Source: Acidovorax sp. DW039 (GTDB lineage: Bacteria > Pseudomonadota > Gammaproteobacteria > Burkholderiales > Burkholderiaceae_C). From it: 64,000 nt of DNA. The notes beneath the pieces were generated by a model that did no database searches, was not told where the DNA came from, and was given only the letters and a program-made list of their open reading frames with translations. Position 1 is the first letter of the stretch; every line of letters begins with the position of its first letter. This document shows, one piece after another, positions 1 through 8,302 of the stretch. Position numbers and translations under genes: made by a program. The stretch spans positions 4,281,501 through 4,345,500 of the forward strand of contig NZ_AP029019.1 in assembly GCF_037101375.1 (NCBI RefSeq), read 5' to 3'.

Positions 1-546
1 CTTGCCCTCGGTGGGCAGGTGCAGGCGGCGCAGGCGGTCCACATGGCCGGACATGCGGCGTACCAAGTCCCACAGGCCGGCCACCCCGGCCGCCTCGTAC
101 ATCAGGCGGTGAAAGTCCTGGTCGGCAGCCACAAACTCGCTGTACTGCTCAGGCCCCATCACCGCCTGCATGCGCTCCACCTGGGCCTGCAGGCGGGCCA
201 GCGTGGCGGCATCGGGCTGCAGGGCCAGGGTGCGCACCACTTCCAGCTCGATAGAGCGGCGCAGGTAGTGCGCCTGCTTGGCGGCACTGATGTCGATGCG
301 GCTGACCACCGTGGCGTGCTGCGGAAAGATGTCGACCAACCCCTCCTCGCCCAGCTTGAGCAGCGCGTCGCGGATGGGGGTCTGGCTGATGCCGAATTGC
401 TCAGCCAGCTCGGCGCGGGCCAGCACGGTGCCGGGCACCAGGTCCAGCGCCACGATGGCTTCGCGCAGTTTTTCAAACACCTGGGGCGCGGCATGGCGCG
501 AGCGGTCCAGGCGGACTTTTTCGATCATTTTTTCAATCACGGGCAT
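1..546 (-). CDS. GntR-family (FCD/FadR subgroup) transcriptional regulator, 3' end beyond window
   Basis: Reading the reverse strand from the ATG at 546 gives 182 codons with no stop before the window edge, so the C-terminus is missing. The N-terminal winged helix lies around residues 20-85, with the recognition stretch LAEQFGISQTPIRDALLKLG typical of GntR proteins. The following all-helical part (SAAKQAHYLRRSIELEVVRTL and, later, ADQDFHRLMYEAAG) is an FCD ligand-binding domain, which in this family carries conserved Asp/His metal ligands and binds small carboxylic acids. It is divergent from the dehydratase operon and separated from it by a perfect palindrome, so it is most likely the local repressor responding to a sugar acid or its breakdown product. 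The effector is inferred, not seen. Confidence 0.9.
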   Translation of the reverse strand, partial: MPVIEKMIEKVRLDRSRHAAPQVFEKLREAIVALDLVPGTVLARAELAEQFGISQTPIRDALLKLGEEGLVDIFPQHATVVSRIDISAAKQAHYLRRSIELEVVRTLALQPDAATLARLQAQVERMQAVMGPEQYSEFVAADQDFHRLMYEAAGVAGLWDLVRRMSGHVDRLRRLHLPTEGK

Positions 547-567
547 GGGCGGGATTGTCGCATTGAC

Positions 568-585
568 GCACTAATATATTAGTGC
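568..585. promoter_or_regulatory. Perfect 18-bp palindrome, predicted GntR operator
   Basis: GCACTAATATATTAGTGC reads the same on both strands with no mismatch and no spacer. It lies 21 bases upstream of the GntR ATG (546) and 4 bases upstream of the first possible dehydratase start (590). A dyad-symmetric, AT-centred site in the shared intergenic region is the expected position of a GntR/FCD operator controlling both directions. Confidence 0.75.
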
Positions 586-589
586 TTTA

Positions 590-2338
590 ATGTTTTGCAT
601 GACTCGCCGCACCTACGACTCTCTGCGCAGCGCCCGCTGGTTTGCCCCAGACGACCTGCGCTCTTTTGGCCACCGCTCCCGCATCATGCAAATGGGCTAC
701 GCGCCCGAGGACTGGGTGGGCAAGCCCATCATTGCCATCGTCAACACATGGTCTGACATCAACCCCTGCCACGGCCACTTCAAGCAACGGGTGGAAGACG
801 TGAAGCGCGGCATCTTGCAGGCGGGGGGCTTCCCCATCGAGCTGCCCGCCATCTCGCTGGCCGAGGCCTTCGTCAAGCCCACCACCATGCTCTACCGCAA
901 CATGCTGGCGATGGAGACCGAAGAGCTGCTGCGCAGTCACCCCGTGGACGGCGCGGTGCTGATGGGCGGCTGCGACAAGACCGGCCCCGGCCTGCTGATG
1001 GGTGCGATGAGCGCAGGCCTGCCCTGCATCTTTGTGCCCGCAGGCCCCATGCTGCGCGGCAACTACAACGGGCAAATCCTGGGCTCAGGCTCGGACGCCT
1101 GGAAGCTGTGGGACGAGCGCCGCGCAGGCAACCTGAGCAAGACCGAATGGCTGGGCGTAGAAGCAGGCATTGCCCGCAGCCATGGCACCTGCATGACCAT
1201 GGGCACCGCCGCCACCATGACGGCGATTGCCGAGGCCATTGGCATGACGCTGCCGGGTGCTTCGTCCATCCCCGCGCCCGACGCCAACCATGTGCGCATG
1301 AGCGCTGAAAGCGGCCGCCGCATTGTCGAGATGGTGTGGGAAGACCAGACACCCGCCCGCCTGCTCAGCCGCGAGTCCTTCCTCAACGGCATCAACGTGG
1401 CCATGGCGGTGGGCTGCTCCACCAACGCCATCGTGCACCTGGTGGCCATGTCGCGCCGTGCCGGTGCACACTGCGCCGTGACGCTGGACGACTTTGACGC
1501 CGCCAGCCGCCGCGTGCCCGTGCTGGCCAATGTGCGCCCCAGCGGTGACACGTATCTGATGGAAGACTTTTATTACGCGGGCGGCCTGCTGGGCCTGATG
1601 TCGCGCATGCGCGAGCACCTGCATTTGGGCGCTGCCACCGTCACAGGCAAACCGCTGGGCGAGAACATCGAAGGCGCCAAGGTGTTCAACGACGACGTGA
1701 TCCGCACCACCGAAACCGCCATCTACGCCGAGGGCGCGCTGGCCGTGCTGCGCGGCAACATCGCCCCCAATGGCGCGGTCATCAAGCCCAGCGCCTGCGC
1801 CCCGCACCTGCAGCAGCACACCGGCCCGGCGCTGGTGTTTGACGACTACGCCACCATGAAAGCCGCGGTGGAAGACCCCGACCTGGACGTGACGGCCGAG
1901 CACATCATGGTGCTGCGCAACGCAGGCCCCCAGGGCGGCCCCGGCATGCCCGAATGGGGCATGTTGCCCATCCCCACCAAGCTGGTCAAACAAGGCGTAC
2001 GCGACATGCTGCGCCTGTCCGACGCGCGCATGAGCGGCACCAGCTACGGCGCCTGCATCCTGCACGCCTCGCCCGAGGCCTACATCGGCGGCCCGCTGGC
2101 GCTGGTGCAAACGGGCGACCTCATCACCGTGGACGTGCCTGCGCGCCGCATTCACCTGGAGGTGAGCGACGCCGAGCTGGAGCGCCGCCGCGCCGCCTGG
2201 GTGCCGCCGCCACCGCGCTTTGAACGCGGCTACGGCTGGATGTTCAGCCGCCACATCCTGCAGGCCGACCAGGGCTGCGACTTTGACTTTTTGGAAACCG
2301 GCTTTGGCGCACCCGTGCCCGAGCCAGACATTTTCTGA
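590..2338 (+). CDS. IlvD/Edd-family sugar-acid dehydratase
   Basis: A 582-residue member of the IlvD/Edd iron-sulfur dehydratases, which remove water from 2,3-dihydroxy acids or aldonic acids to give 2-keto-3-deoxy acids. The three expected [2Fe-2S] cysteines are at residues 60 (NTWSDINPC), 128 (GGCDK) and 201 (SHGTCMTMG), and Lys130 matches the Mg-binding, usually carbamylated lysine. The positions agree within one residue with L-arabinonate-type dehydratases, and pairing with a GntR regulator, RraA-like protein and Bug protein favours a sugar-acid role over branched-chain amino acid synthesis; the exact substrate is not resolved. No clear ribosome site precedes ATG 590; the ATG at 599 is an alternative. 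It is first gene of a three-gene operon. Confidence 0.88.
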   Translation: MFCMTRRTYDSLRSARWFAPDDLRSFGHRSRIMQMGYAPEDWVGKPIIAIVNTWSDINPCHGHFKQRVEDVKRGILQAGGFPIELPAISLAEAFVKPTTMLYRNMLAMETEELLRSHPVDGAVLMGGCDKTGPGLLMGAMSAGLPCIFVPAGPMLRGNYNGQILGSGSDAWKLWDERRAGNLSKTEWLGVEAGIARSHGTCMTMGTAATMTAIAEAIGMTLPGASSIPAPDANHVRMSAESGRRIVEMVWEDQTPARLLSRESFLNGINVAMAVGCSTNAIVHLVAMSRRAGAHCAVTLDDFDAASRRVPVLANVRPSGDTYLMEDFYYAGGLLGLMSRMREHLHLGAATVTGKPLGENIEGAKVFNDDVIRTTETAIYAEGALAVLRGNIAPNGAVIKPSACAPHLQQHTGPALVFDDYATMKAAVEDPDLDVTAEHIMVLRNAGPQGGPGMPEWGMLPIPTKLVKQGVRDMLRLSDARMSGTSYGACILHASPEAYIGGPLALVQTGDLITVDVPARRIHLEVSDAELERRRAAWVPPPPRFERGYGWMFSRHILQADQGCDFDFLETGFGAPVPEPDIF

Positions 2339-2379
2339 CTCCCTTCGGCCCCCACCCTTTTGCATTGAACTCCACACCC

Positions 2380-3096
2380 ATGGCACTGAACCCCACCACC
2401 CGCGCCCAGCTGATGAAAGTCAGCACCGCCACGTTGTGCACCGCCCTCTTCAAGCGCGGCCTGCGCAACCAGTTTTTGCAAGACGTGCACCCGCTGCGCA
2501 CCGGCCGCGCCAACATGGTGGGTGAGGCCTTCACGCTGCGCTACATCCCGGCGCGTGAAGACCTCAACCCCATCAGCGTGTTCCAGAACCCTGACCACCC
2601 TCAGCGCAAGGCGGTGGAAGACTGCCCCCCGGGTGCCGTGCTGGTCATCGACAGCCGCAAGGACGCACGCGCTGCATCGGCGGGTTCCATCCTCGCCTCG
2701 CGCCTCATGCAGCGTGGCGTGGCCGGACTGGTAACGGATGGCGGCTTCCGCGACACGCCCGACATTGCGGCGCTCGACATGCCCGCCTACCACCACCGCC
2801 CCTCGGCCCCCACCAACCTCACGCTGCACCAGGCCATCGACATCAACGTGCCCATTGGCTGCGGTGACGTGGCCGTGTTCCCCGGCGACGTGGTGGTGGG
2901 CGATAGCGAAGGCGTCATCGTCATCCCCGCCCACCTGGCCGACGAAATCGCCACCGAGGCGACCGAGATGACCGCGTTTGAAGACTTCGTGACCGAAAAG
3001 GTGATGGAGGGCCGCACCATCATCGGCTTGTACCCGCCCACCAACCCGCAAACACTGACCGACTTTGCCGCATGGCGGCAGGCGCACGGGCGCTGA
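2380..3096 (+). CDS. RraA-like / HMG-aldolase-fold protein
   Basis: From ATG 2380 the product is 238 residues; a TTG at 2365 would add five. It belongs to the RraA / 4-hydroxy-4-methyl-2-oxoglutarate aldolase superfamily. The diagnostic active-site stretch GLVTDGGFRDTPDI holds the Gly and Arg-Asp pair that bind the keto-acid and metal in the aldolases, and a second conserved block is PIGCGDVAVFPGDVVVGDSEG. Databases often call such proteins ribonuclease activity regulators, but inside a catabolic operon with a dehydratase a keto-acid aldolase or hydro-lyase activity is more plausible. That assignment is inferred from context. It begins 41 bases after the dehydratase stop. Confidence 0.82.
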   Translation: MALNPTTRAQLMKVSTATLCTALFKRGLRNQFLQDVHPLRTGRANMVGEAFTLRYIPAREDLNPISVFQNPDHPQRKAVEDCPPGAVLVIDSRKDARAASAGSILASRLMQRGVAGLVTDGGFRDTPDIAALDMPAYHHRPSAPTNLTLHQAIDINVPIGCGDVAVFPGDVVVGDSEGVIVIPAHLADEIATEATEMTAFEDFVTEKVMEGRTIIGLYPPTNPQTLTDFAAWRQAHGR

Positions 3097-3168
3097 AACG
3101 GCCACAGCGCAACATCACCCAAGGGCCCGCAGAGGCCCTGGCTTTTCCATCCATTGCAGGAGACACCC

Positions 3169-4206
3169 ATGCACCCCGTTCCCCCATCCGCCCCTTTCAC
3201 CACATCACCACAGCGCCGCGCAGCACTCGCCCTGTGTGCCGCAGCGCTGCTGCCCGCCGTGGCCACCCTGACCGCCACGCAAGCCCACGCCCAGGCGGCA
3301 GACTGGCCCAACGCCAAGCCCATCAGCTACGTGGTGCCCTTCACCGCCGGTGGCTCCACCGACATCATTGGCCGCACCATCGCCAACAAGCTGCAAGAGT
3401 CGCTCAAGCAAGCGGTGGTGGTAGACAACAAGCCCGGCCAGGCGGGCGGCATTGGCGCATCGTTCGTGGCCAAGGCTGCGCCCGATGGCTACACCCTGTT
3501 TGGCGGCACCATCAGCACCCACGCCATCAACGCCAGCCTGTACAAAAACCTGTCGTATCACCCCGTCAAAGACTTTGAGCCCGTGGCTCTGGTGGCCACG
3601 CTGCCCAACGTGCTCATCATCAACCCCTCACTGGGCGTGAACAACGTGGCCGAGCTGATTGCGCTGCTCAAAAAGGACCCGACCAAGCGCATGTTCGCGT
3701 CCTCGGGCGCAGGCACCTCCACCCACCTGGCGGGCGAAATGTTTGGCGACCTGATTGGCGTGAAGCTCACCCACATCCCGTACAAGGGCACGCCCCCCGC
3801 GCTCACCGATGTGGCTGCGGGCCAGGTGTCCTTCATGTTCGACCAGATGACCGCCGCCCTGCCCCTGGCCAAGGCCGGCCGCGTGAAGCTGCTGGCCGTG
3901 ACCACGGGCAAACGCATCACCCTCGCCCCTGAGCTGCCCACCATGATCGAGTCGGGCGTGCCAGGCTTCGAGATGTCGTCCTGGCAGGCCATCTACGCCC
4001 CCAAGGGCACGCCCAAGGCCATCGTGCAAAAGCTCAACGCCGAAATCGTCAAGGCCCTCAAGCTGCCCGACGTGCAGGCCAAGCTACACGACCAACTGGG
4101 CATGAACATTGTGGGCAGCACCCCCGAAGAGCTGGCCGCGCACATGGACAAGGAGATTCCACGCTGGGCGGATCTGGTGAAAAAATCGGGCGCAACGCCA
4201 GACTGA
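3169..4206 (+). CDS. Bug-family (TctC) periplasmic solute-binding protein
   Basis: A 345-residue tripartite tricarboxylate transporter receptor. ATG 3169 is chosen because AGGAGA sits 5 bases upstream. A signal peptide with an Arg-Arg pair (SPQRRAALALCAAALLP) ends at about AHAQ, so the protein is periplasmic. The family landmarks follow: PISYVVPFTAGGSTDIIGR in the first lobe, DNKPGQAGGIGA in the ligand loop, and HIPYKGTPPALTDVAAGQ. Bug proteins bind carboxylates, often without a dedicated TctAB membrane pair nearby, and none is visible here. As third gene of the operon it probably captures or senses the acid that the dehydratase and RraA-like protein degrade. Confidence 0.9.
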   Translation: MHPVPPSAPFTTSPQRRAALALCAAALLPAVATLTATQAHAQAADWPNAKPISYVVPFTAGGSTDIIGRTIANKLQESLKQAVVVDNKPGQAGGIGASFVAKAAPDGYTLFGGTISTHAINASLYKNLSYHPVKDFEPVALVATLPNVLIINPSLGVNNVAELIALLKKDPTKRMFASSGAGTSTHLAGEMFGDLIGVKLTHIPYKGTPPALTDVAAGQVSFMFDQMTAALPLAKAGRVKLLAVTTGKRITLAPELPTMIESGVPGFEMSSWQAIYAPKGTPKAIVQKLNAEIVKALKLPDVQAKLHDQLGMNIVGSTPEELAAHMDKEIPRWADLVKKSGATPD

Positions 4207-4288
4207 CTTCAGCCATCGCGGAGCGAAAGGGTGTGCGCTGAACACATGCCTCAGCGATTGCCTCGCCCACTCCTTCTGCCTTTGGAAA

Positions 4289-4330
4289 GCTATTATTTCA
4301 ATAGCAGCCTGCGCTGGATTGATAAGCGCA
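4289..4330. repeat. Dispersed intergenic repeat, copy 1
   Basis: GCTATTATTTCAATAGC is followed by AGCCTGCGCTGGATTGATAAGCGC: an AT-rich GCTAT...ATAGC dyad next to a TGCGCT...AAGCGC dyad. It lies in the 235-base gap between the Bug gene and the next gene; nothing else is evident in that gap. The same bipartite design recurs at eight other places in the window. Confidence 0.8.
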
Positions 4331-4441
4331 GCGAGCCAGTTTGATCCAAAATCGCACACCCGAGAACGCCGCGCTTGCGTTTGCAGCCCGGCGCCTTTGT
4401 AATCGGCTTCGCCTTTTTGCATTCACCCCCTGGCTCCTGTG

Positions 4442-5248
4442 ATGAACTCTCCCGAGGACGACTCCCGCTTTGTGGCCGGTGATGGCCCCGTCAACCGCCG
4501 CACCGCGCTGCTGCATGAGCGCAAGGCGCGCGCCACCGAAGAGCCCCCGGAGCACTCGCCTTTGGCCGAGCGGCTGCAGAAGGTGCATGCCCGCAGCCAG
4601 CTGGGCGCGCCGCTTGCCGAATCGCTTGCAGCCTCAGTGCCTGCACAGGCTGCGCCGTCTGCCCTGCACATTGCCACCAGCGTGGTGACAGCGGGAGGGG
4701 GCGTGGTTGCCTTGCTGGGGGTGATTCAGGCGGCAGTGCTCCCCCTGGCTGCGGGCGGGGGCATTGCATTGCTGGGGGCCGTGGGCTGGTGGCGCACGCG
4801 CCCTGCCAAGGCTGCCCACAGCGCAGCACCCGCAGCTACGCTGTTTGATACCGAGGCGCTGCAAGCCTTTGACCGCGCCCTGGAGGCCGCTGCCCACGAG
4901 CTGGGCGAGCAGGCCACCCAGCGCGTGCTGGAGATCAAGGAAGCCTTTCAGCGCATGGGCCACGAGCGGCCCGGGCATGACGAGCACTTCACCGTGGAAG
5001 ACCGCCTGTTTCTGCGCGAATGCCTGCGCCGCTACCTGCCCGACACGCTGCAGGCCTACCTGCGGGTGCCCGCAGCGCAGCGCCGCCAAGTGCTGCACGA
5101 GGGCCAGTCCTCTGCCCACGATGCGCTGCTGCAGCAACTGGCCTTGCTGCACGGTGAAATCCTGGCCCGTGAAAAGAAAATCGGCCGCAGTGCGGCCGAA
5201 GTGCTTGCAAGGCAGCAGCGGTTTCTCGAATCCAAGAAATCGCGCTGA
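4442..5248 (+). CDS. Membrane protein resembling XpaC-type proteins (function unknown)
   Basis: From ATG 4442 the product is 268 residues. Residues 1-70 are polar and charged, then two hydrophobic segments separated by a short turn (VVTAGGGVVALLGVIQAAVLPLAAGGGIALLGAVGWW) form a probable membrane hairpin. The C-terminal 130 residues are helical and soluble, with EDRLFLRECLRRYLPDTLQAYLRVP. An N-terminal membrane hairpin plus a FLxxYLPxTL helix is reminiscent of XpaC proteins, often encoded beside TelA, as it is here (convergent, about 580 bases away across the YiaA/B gene). The XpaC link is an inference from architecture, not established similarity. No catalytic motif is visible. Confidence 0.6.
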   Translation: MNSPEDDSRFVAGDGPVNRRTALLHERKARATEEPPEHSPLAERLQKVHARSQLGAPLAESLAASVPAQAAPSALHIATSVVTAGGGVVALLGVIQAAVLPLAAGGGIALLGAVGWWRTRPAKAAHSAAPAATLFDTEALQAFDRALEAAAHELGEQATQRVLEIKEAFQRMGHERPGHDEHFTVEDRLFLRECLRRYLPDTLQAYLRVPAAQRRQVLHEGQSSAHDALLQQLALLHGEILAREKKIGRSAAEVLARQQRFLESKKSR

Positions 5249-5252
5249 AGGA

Positions 5253-5280
5253 AGCGCCCGCCAATGAACAGGCGGGTGCT
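5253..5280. terminator. Hairpin between convergent genes
   Basis: AGCGCCCGCC (5253-5262) pairs with GGCGGGTGCT (5271-5280) across an 8-base loop, with one G-T pair. It lies between the stop of the plus-strand gene (5248) and the stop of the minus-strand YiaA/B gene (5291), where a two-way terminator would be expected. No T-tract follows, so classical intrinsic termination is uncertain. Confidence 0.5.
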
Positions 5281-5290
5281 ACCCAATGGA

Positions 5291-5743
5291 TCAGGAAGCG
5301 TCGCTGCCTTCGCGGGCGCGGGCGGCGCGGCGCTCCAGCAACTCGGCCTCTTGCGCGTCGCGCACGGTCTTGGACAGGGTGAAGGTGGAGCTGACCAGGA
5401 ACAGCCAGCTCACCAGCATGTAGTACTTCTGCCATTCCTCGATCTTCATGCGCCACAGGCCCCAGCCAGTGAGCAGGATGGCAGCCGCAAACGCCACCCA
5501 CACGGTGATGATCCACTGCGATGTGTCCACGGCCCCGTCGCGGTTGTCGCGCTGGGTCTTGGCAACGGCAAAGGTGGTGAAGAGGCAGAAGAACATGCCG
5601 ATGGCCAGGAAGGCGCGGTCCAGCTCCTGGCCTGGCAGGTTGATCACGCCGATGGCGGTGCACAGCACCGACAGGGCAAAAGAGATGCGCACTTGCAGGC
5701 GCCATGCGGTGGTGTCGCGTTGAACCATGTAGCGGGTTGCCAT
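5291..5743 (-). CDS. YiaA/YiaB-family inner membrane protein
   Basis: A 150-residue integral membrane protein. ATG 5743 is preceded by GAAGGA at good spacing; longer readings upstream lack a ribosome site. Four hydrophobic segments are visible (ISFALSVLCTAIGVI, FLAIGMFFCLFTTFAVAKT, WIITVWVAFAAAILLTGWG, YMLVSWLFLVSSTFTLSKT), arranged as two copies of the two-helix YiaA/B unit, each ending in a SKT/AKT-R-D motif (AKTQRDNRD and SKTVRDAQE). The family has no established biochemical role. It is probably the last gene of the minus-strand TelA transcript, 84 bases after telA. Confidence 0.82.
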   Translation of the reverse strand: MATRYMVQRDTTAWRLQVRISFALSVLCTAIGVINLPGQELDRAFLAIGMFFCLFTTFAVAKTQRDNRDGAVDTSQWIITVWVAFAAAILLTGWGLWRMKIEEWQKYYMLVSWLFLVSSTFTLSKTVRDAQEAELLERRAARAREGSDAS

Positions 5744-5827
5744 TTCAGTTTTCCTTCGTGAGGTTGAAAGTAAGGGACACAGGGGAGGTACAGGGAGGTA
5801 CGGGAGAGGCAAGAGGAACCAGCAAAG

Positions 5828-7048
5828 TCAGAGCTTGACCGGGCCGCTGAGCTGGGCCGACGTGGCCTTCTTGGCCTGCTCCATGCGCACCTTGTCGATG
5901 TACTGCTCGGCGCGCTGGATTTCGGACGCGATCATCGCGTTGTTCTGCCCCATCACCACGATGGCCTTGGAGCGGAAGTCGTCCATGGCGTCCATGGCCT
6001 TGAAGGTCTGGTCGAACATTTCCTTGAGCTTTTCGATGCCCACCATGGGGTTCTGCGCAAACTGGGTGGTCTTTTCGACATGGGTGTTGAGCTGGCGGCC
6101 GGTTTCGGCAATCAGGCTCTCGATGGTGCTGTTCACGCCGGAGAGCATCTCCATCACCTTGATCTGGTTGCCCGTGGCGCGGGCCACGGTCTGGGCCACG
6201 GCCAGCGCGCTCATGCCCGTGGTGGCCACGCGCGAGCAGCCGTTCATCATCTCGCGCCCGGTCTTCTTGAGCACATCCAGCGCCAGGTAGCCGTTGGTGC
6301 ACACGGCCTGCTGCGTCAGCATGTCCTGCAGGTTCTGGCGGGCGTAGAACAGCACTTCCTGCTCCAGCGCCTTGGCGCGTTGCGGCTCGCTGGCCCTGAG
6401 CGATTCGACCTTGGCCGCCAGGCGCTCGTCCAGCAGTTGCGCAAAGCGGATGGCGCTGGCGAGCTTTTGCATGGCGTCCCACAGCTTGGTGCGGGTGGCC
6501 TCGATCTCCACCACGTCGCGCTGCATGTCGTCGCGCGCGGCGTAAAGCTGCTCCATGCTCTTTTGCAACTGGCCGCCTGCGCTTTCAAAGCGGCGGAAGT
6601 AGCCTTGCAGGCGGTTGCCAAACGGGATGAAGCCCAGCAGCTTTTGCGGCTGGAACAGGTCACCCTCCTTGCCGGGGTTGAGCGTGTCAAGCTGGCGGCG
6701 CATGTCCTGGATAGCGCGAAAAGCCGTGCTGTCTTCCATGCCCACAAAGTTGCGCTCCATGAAGCGCCCTTGCATCAGGCTGGCCGCTACCGAGATTTCT
6801 TCACGCCCCAGGGCAAAAGCGCTGTCGAGCTTGGCGCGAAAGCCTTCGCTTTGCACGTCTTCAGACATCAGGCTTTCCACAAAGCGGTTCACCTGGTCTT
6901 CTACGGCGCGCGACACCTCTTGCGCCAGCGGCACGGCCGAGCCTGCCACTTCGTTGCTGACGGGCTGCAGCACCTCGGGCGGCGTGAGCTGGAAAGTGCT
7001 GGCCGCAGGGGCGGCAGGCACAGGCTGCGCGGGGTTCGGGTTCGACAT
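5828..7048 (-). CDS. TelA-family toxic anion resistance protein (locus 1)
   Basis: A 406-residue TelA/KlaA family protein. ATG 7048 follows a strong GAGAGGAG site; the TTG at 7066 is less likely. After a Pro/Ala-rich start the protein is almost entirely alpha-helical and coiled-coil-like, with no signal peptide. The C-terminal core GNQIKVMEMLSGVNSTIESL followed by ETGRQLNTHV is the family hallmark. TelA proteins are linked to tellurite and toxic-anion tolerance and to envelope stress; their molecular activity is not known. The gene is 23 bases downstream of the zinc-ribbon membrane protein, so the two are surely cotranscribed. A second, divergent TelA is encoded at 59957-61213. Confidence 0.9.
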   Translation of the reverse strand: MSNPNPAQPVPAAPAASTFQLTPPEVLQPVSNEVAGSAVPLAQEVSRAVEDQVNRFVESLMSEDVQSEGFRAKLDSAFALGREEISVAASLMQGRFMERNFVGMEDSTAFRAIQDMRRQLDTLNPGKEGDLFQPQKLLGFIPFGNRLQGYFRRFESAGGQLQKSMEQLYAARDDMQRDVVEIEATRTKLWDAMQKLASAIRFAQLLDERLAAKVESLRASEPQRAKALEQEVLFYARQNLQDMLTQQAVCTNGYLALDVLKKTGREMMNGCSRVATTGMSALAVAQTVARATGNQIKVMEMLSGVNSTIESLIAETGRQLNTHVEKTTQFAQNPMVGIEKLKEMFDQTFKAMDAMDDFRSKAIVVMGQNNAMIASEIQRAEQYIDKVRMEQAKKATSAQLSGPVKL

Positions 7049-7071
7049 GGATTTCTCCTCTCTCAATGATC

Positions 7072-8178
7072 TTATGAGCTGGCCGTGACGGTAGCAGTCT
7101 GGGGCGCTGCTGTGGTCGATGAGTGGGTTGGCTTGTCAGCAGAAGCCGCGCTGGGCGTGCCGCACGAGAAGCAGTAGCGCGAGAACGCGTTCTTGCGGGT
7201 GCTGCAGTGGCCGCAGCGGTCAAACAGGCACAGGCCGCAGTGGGGGCAGTAGTCGATGGCCTCGTTCTTCAAATCCACCGTGCGCTCGCAGCCGGGGCAC
7301 ACGCTTTTGGCCAGGCGGTCCATCACCACGTCATAGCCCAGTTCTTCGCGGCGCTGCGCATCGGGCAGGGATTCGGCCAGCTTCTGGCGCTCCAGATAGC
7401 GGTTCAGGGCCAGGATGGCGTAGCGCCCCACCAGCACCGTGATGCCGATGCCCACCACGTAGCGCACATAGCCGCCATAGCTGGGCAGGTAGGGCACCAG
7501 CTCCACAAAAAACGCGAACAGCGCAAAGTAGATGAAGCCCCACACAAACGGCCAGTAGGTGCCCTTGCGCTTCTTCACAAAGAGCCAGCCTGCAATGGCC
7601 AGCAAAGGTAGGGTGAGCGCCAGGCGGTACAGGAACACGCGCAGCTCCACCTTGCGGGACTCGGCCTGCATGCGGGCATAGCCTTGGCTTTCCAAATCGC
7701 TGAGCTGCCGCTGGGTGGCTGCTGCTGTCTGACGCGCATCCAGCGCTGCCTGCTGCTGGGCCTCTACCGCACGCAACGCCTGGCGTTCGGCCTGCTTGAG
7801 CTGGTCCAGCTTGCGGGTGCGGCTCAGCACCTCGGGGTCCTGGTCCGCGCGCTCGGTGGTGCGGCGGGTGGCCAGCCAGTTGCTGAAGGTTTCGCGCTCG
7901 GCCTGGTTGTCGCTCTGGGCCTTACGGTGCTGCAGCTGGGCTTGCTCCAGCGCAGTCTGGGCGTCTTGCTCGGCCTCGCGCTGGGAGCGGATCTTGTCGC
8001 GCAGCGCCTGGGCCTGGGCCTGGTCCAGAAAGTCATCCACCCGCAGCGGCTGCTCCACCTTGGGCAGATCGCCCACCACGGTGCCGCCCAGGCCAATCAG
8101 AAAGCTGGCAAACACCACGGCCACCAGCCACAACCCGCGCCGGAACCATTTTTCTGACAATCGCAAAGACTTGCTCAT
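7072..8178 (-). CDS. Coiled-coil membrane protein with C-terminal zinc ribbons
   Basis: A 368-residue protein from ATG 8178 (a GTG at 8190 is an alternative). A first membrane helix near residues 16-37 is followed by a long Gln/Ala/Glu-rich coiled coil (about residues 50-170), then three more hydrophobic segments (LALTLPLLAIAGWLFV, FVWGFIYFALFAFFVELVPYL, YVVGIGITVLVGRYAILAL). The cytosol-facing tail carries several Cys pairs: CPGC, CPHCGLC, CGHC and CFSCG, a double zinc ribbon. Function is unknown. Placement directly before telA suggests it anchors or senses for the TelA complex; that is inference. The Thr/Ser/Ala-rich C-terminus is probably disordered. Confidence 0.7.
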   Translation of the reverse strand: MSKSLRLSEKWFRRGLWLVAVVFASFLIGLGGTVVGDLPKVEQPLRVDDFLDQAQAQALRDKIRSQREAEQDAQTALEQAQLQHRKAQSDNQAERETFSNWLATRRTTERADQDPEVLSRTRKLDQLKQAERQALRAVEAQQQAALDARQTAAATQRQLSDLESQGYARMQAESRKVELRVFLYRLALTLPLLAIAGWLFVKKRKGTYWPFVWGFIYFALFAFFVELVPYLPSYGGYVRYVVGIGITVLVGRYAILALNRYLERQKLAESLPDAQRREELGYDVVMDRLAKSVCPGCERTVDLKNEAIDYCPHCGLCLFDRCGHCSTRKNAFSRYCFSCGTPSAASADKPTHSSTTAAPQTATVTASS

Positions 8179-8204
8179 GTAAACCCTCACTCCAGTTGCA
8201 TTCT

Positions 8205-8247
8205 GCTATTTTTTTTGTAGCTTTTAGCGCTTGTATTGATTGCGCCA
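8205..8247. repeat. Dispersed intergenic repeat, copy 2
   Basis: GCTATTTTTTTTGTAGC followed by TTTTAGCGCTTGTATTGATTGCGCCA. It sits in the 124-base gap between the DUF2145 gene and the zinc-ribbon gene, splitting an otherwise compact minus-strand cluster. Confidence 0.8.
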
Positions 8248-8302
8248 CAGGCCTTTTTGATTCATCTGCCAGGGATCAAGCTGGCAGCTCAGCGCGGCTC
8301 TC

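Noticed and set aside
159-574. Open frames on both strands in the GntR region
   Set aside because: They are out of frame with the true GntR protein, which stays open to the window edge and carries the HTH and FCD patterns.
1085-2386. 433-codon minus-strand open frame opposite the dehydratase
   Set aside because: His/Gly/Ala-rich composition typical of an antisense shadow in high-GC DNA; no family pattern.
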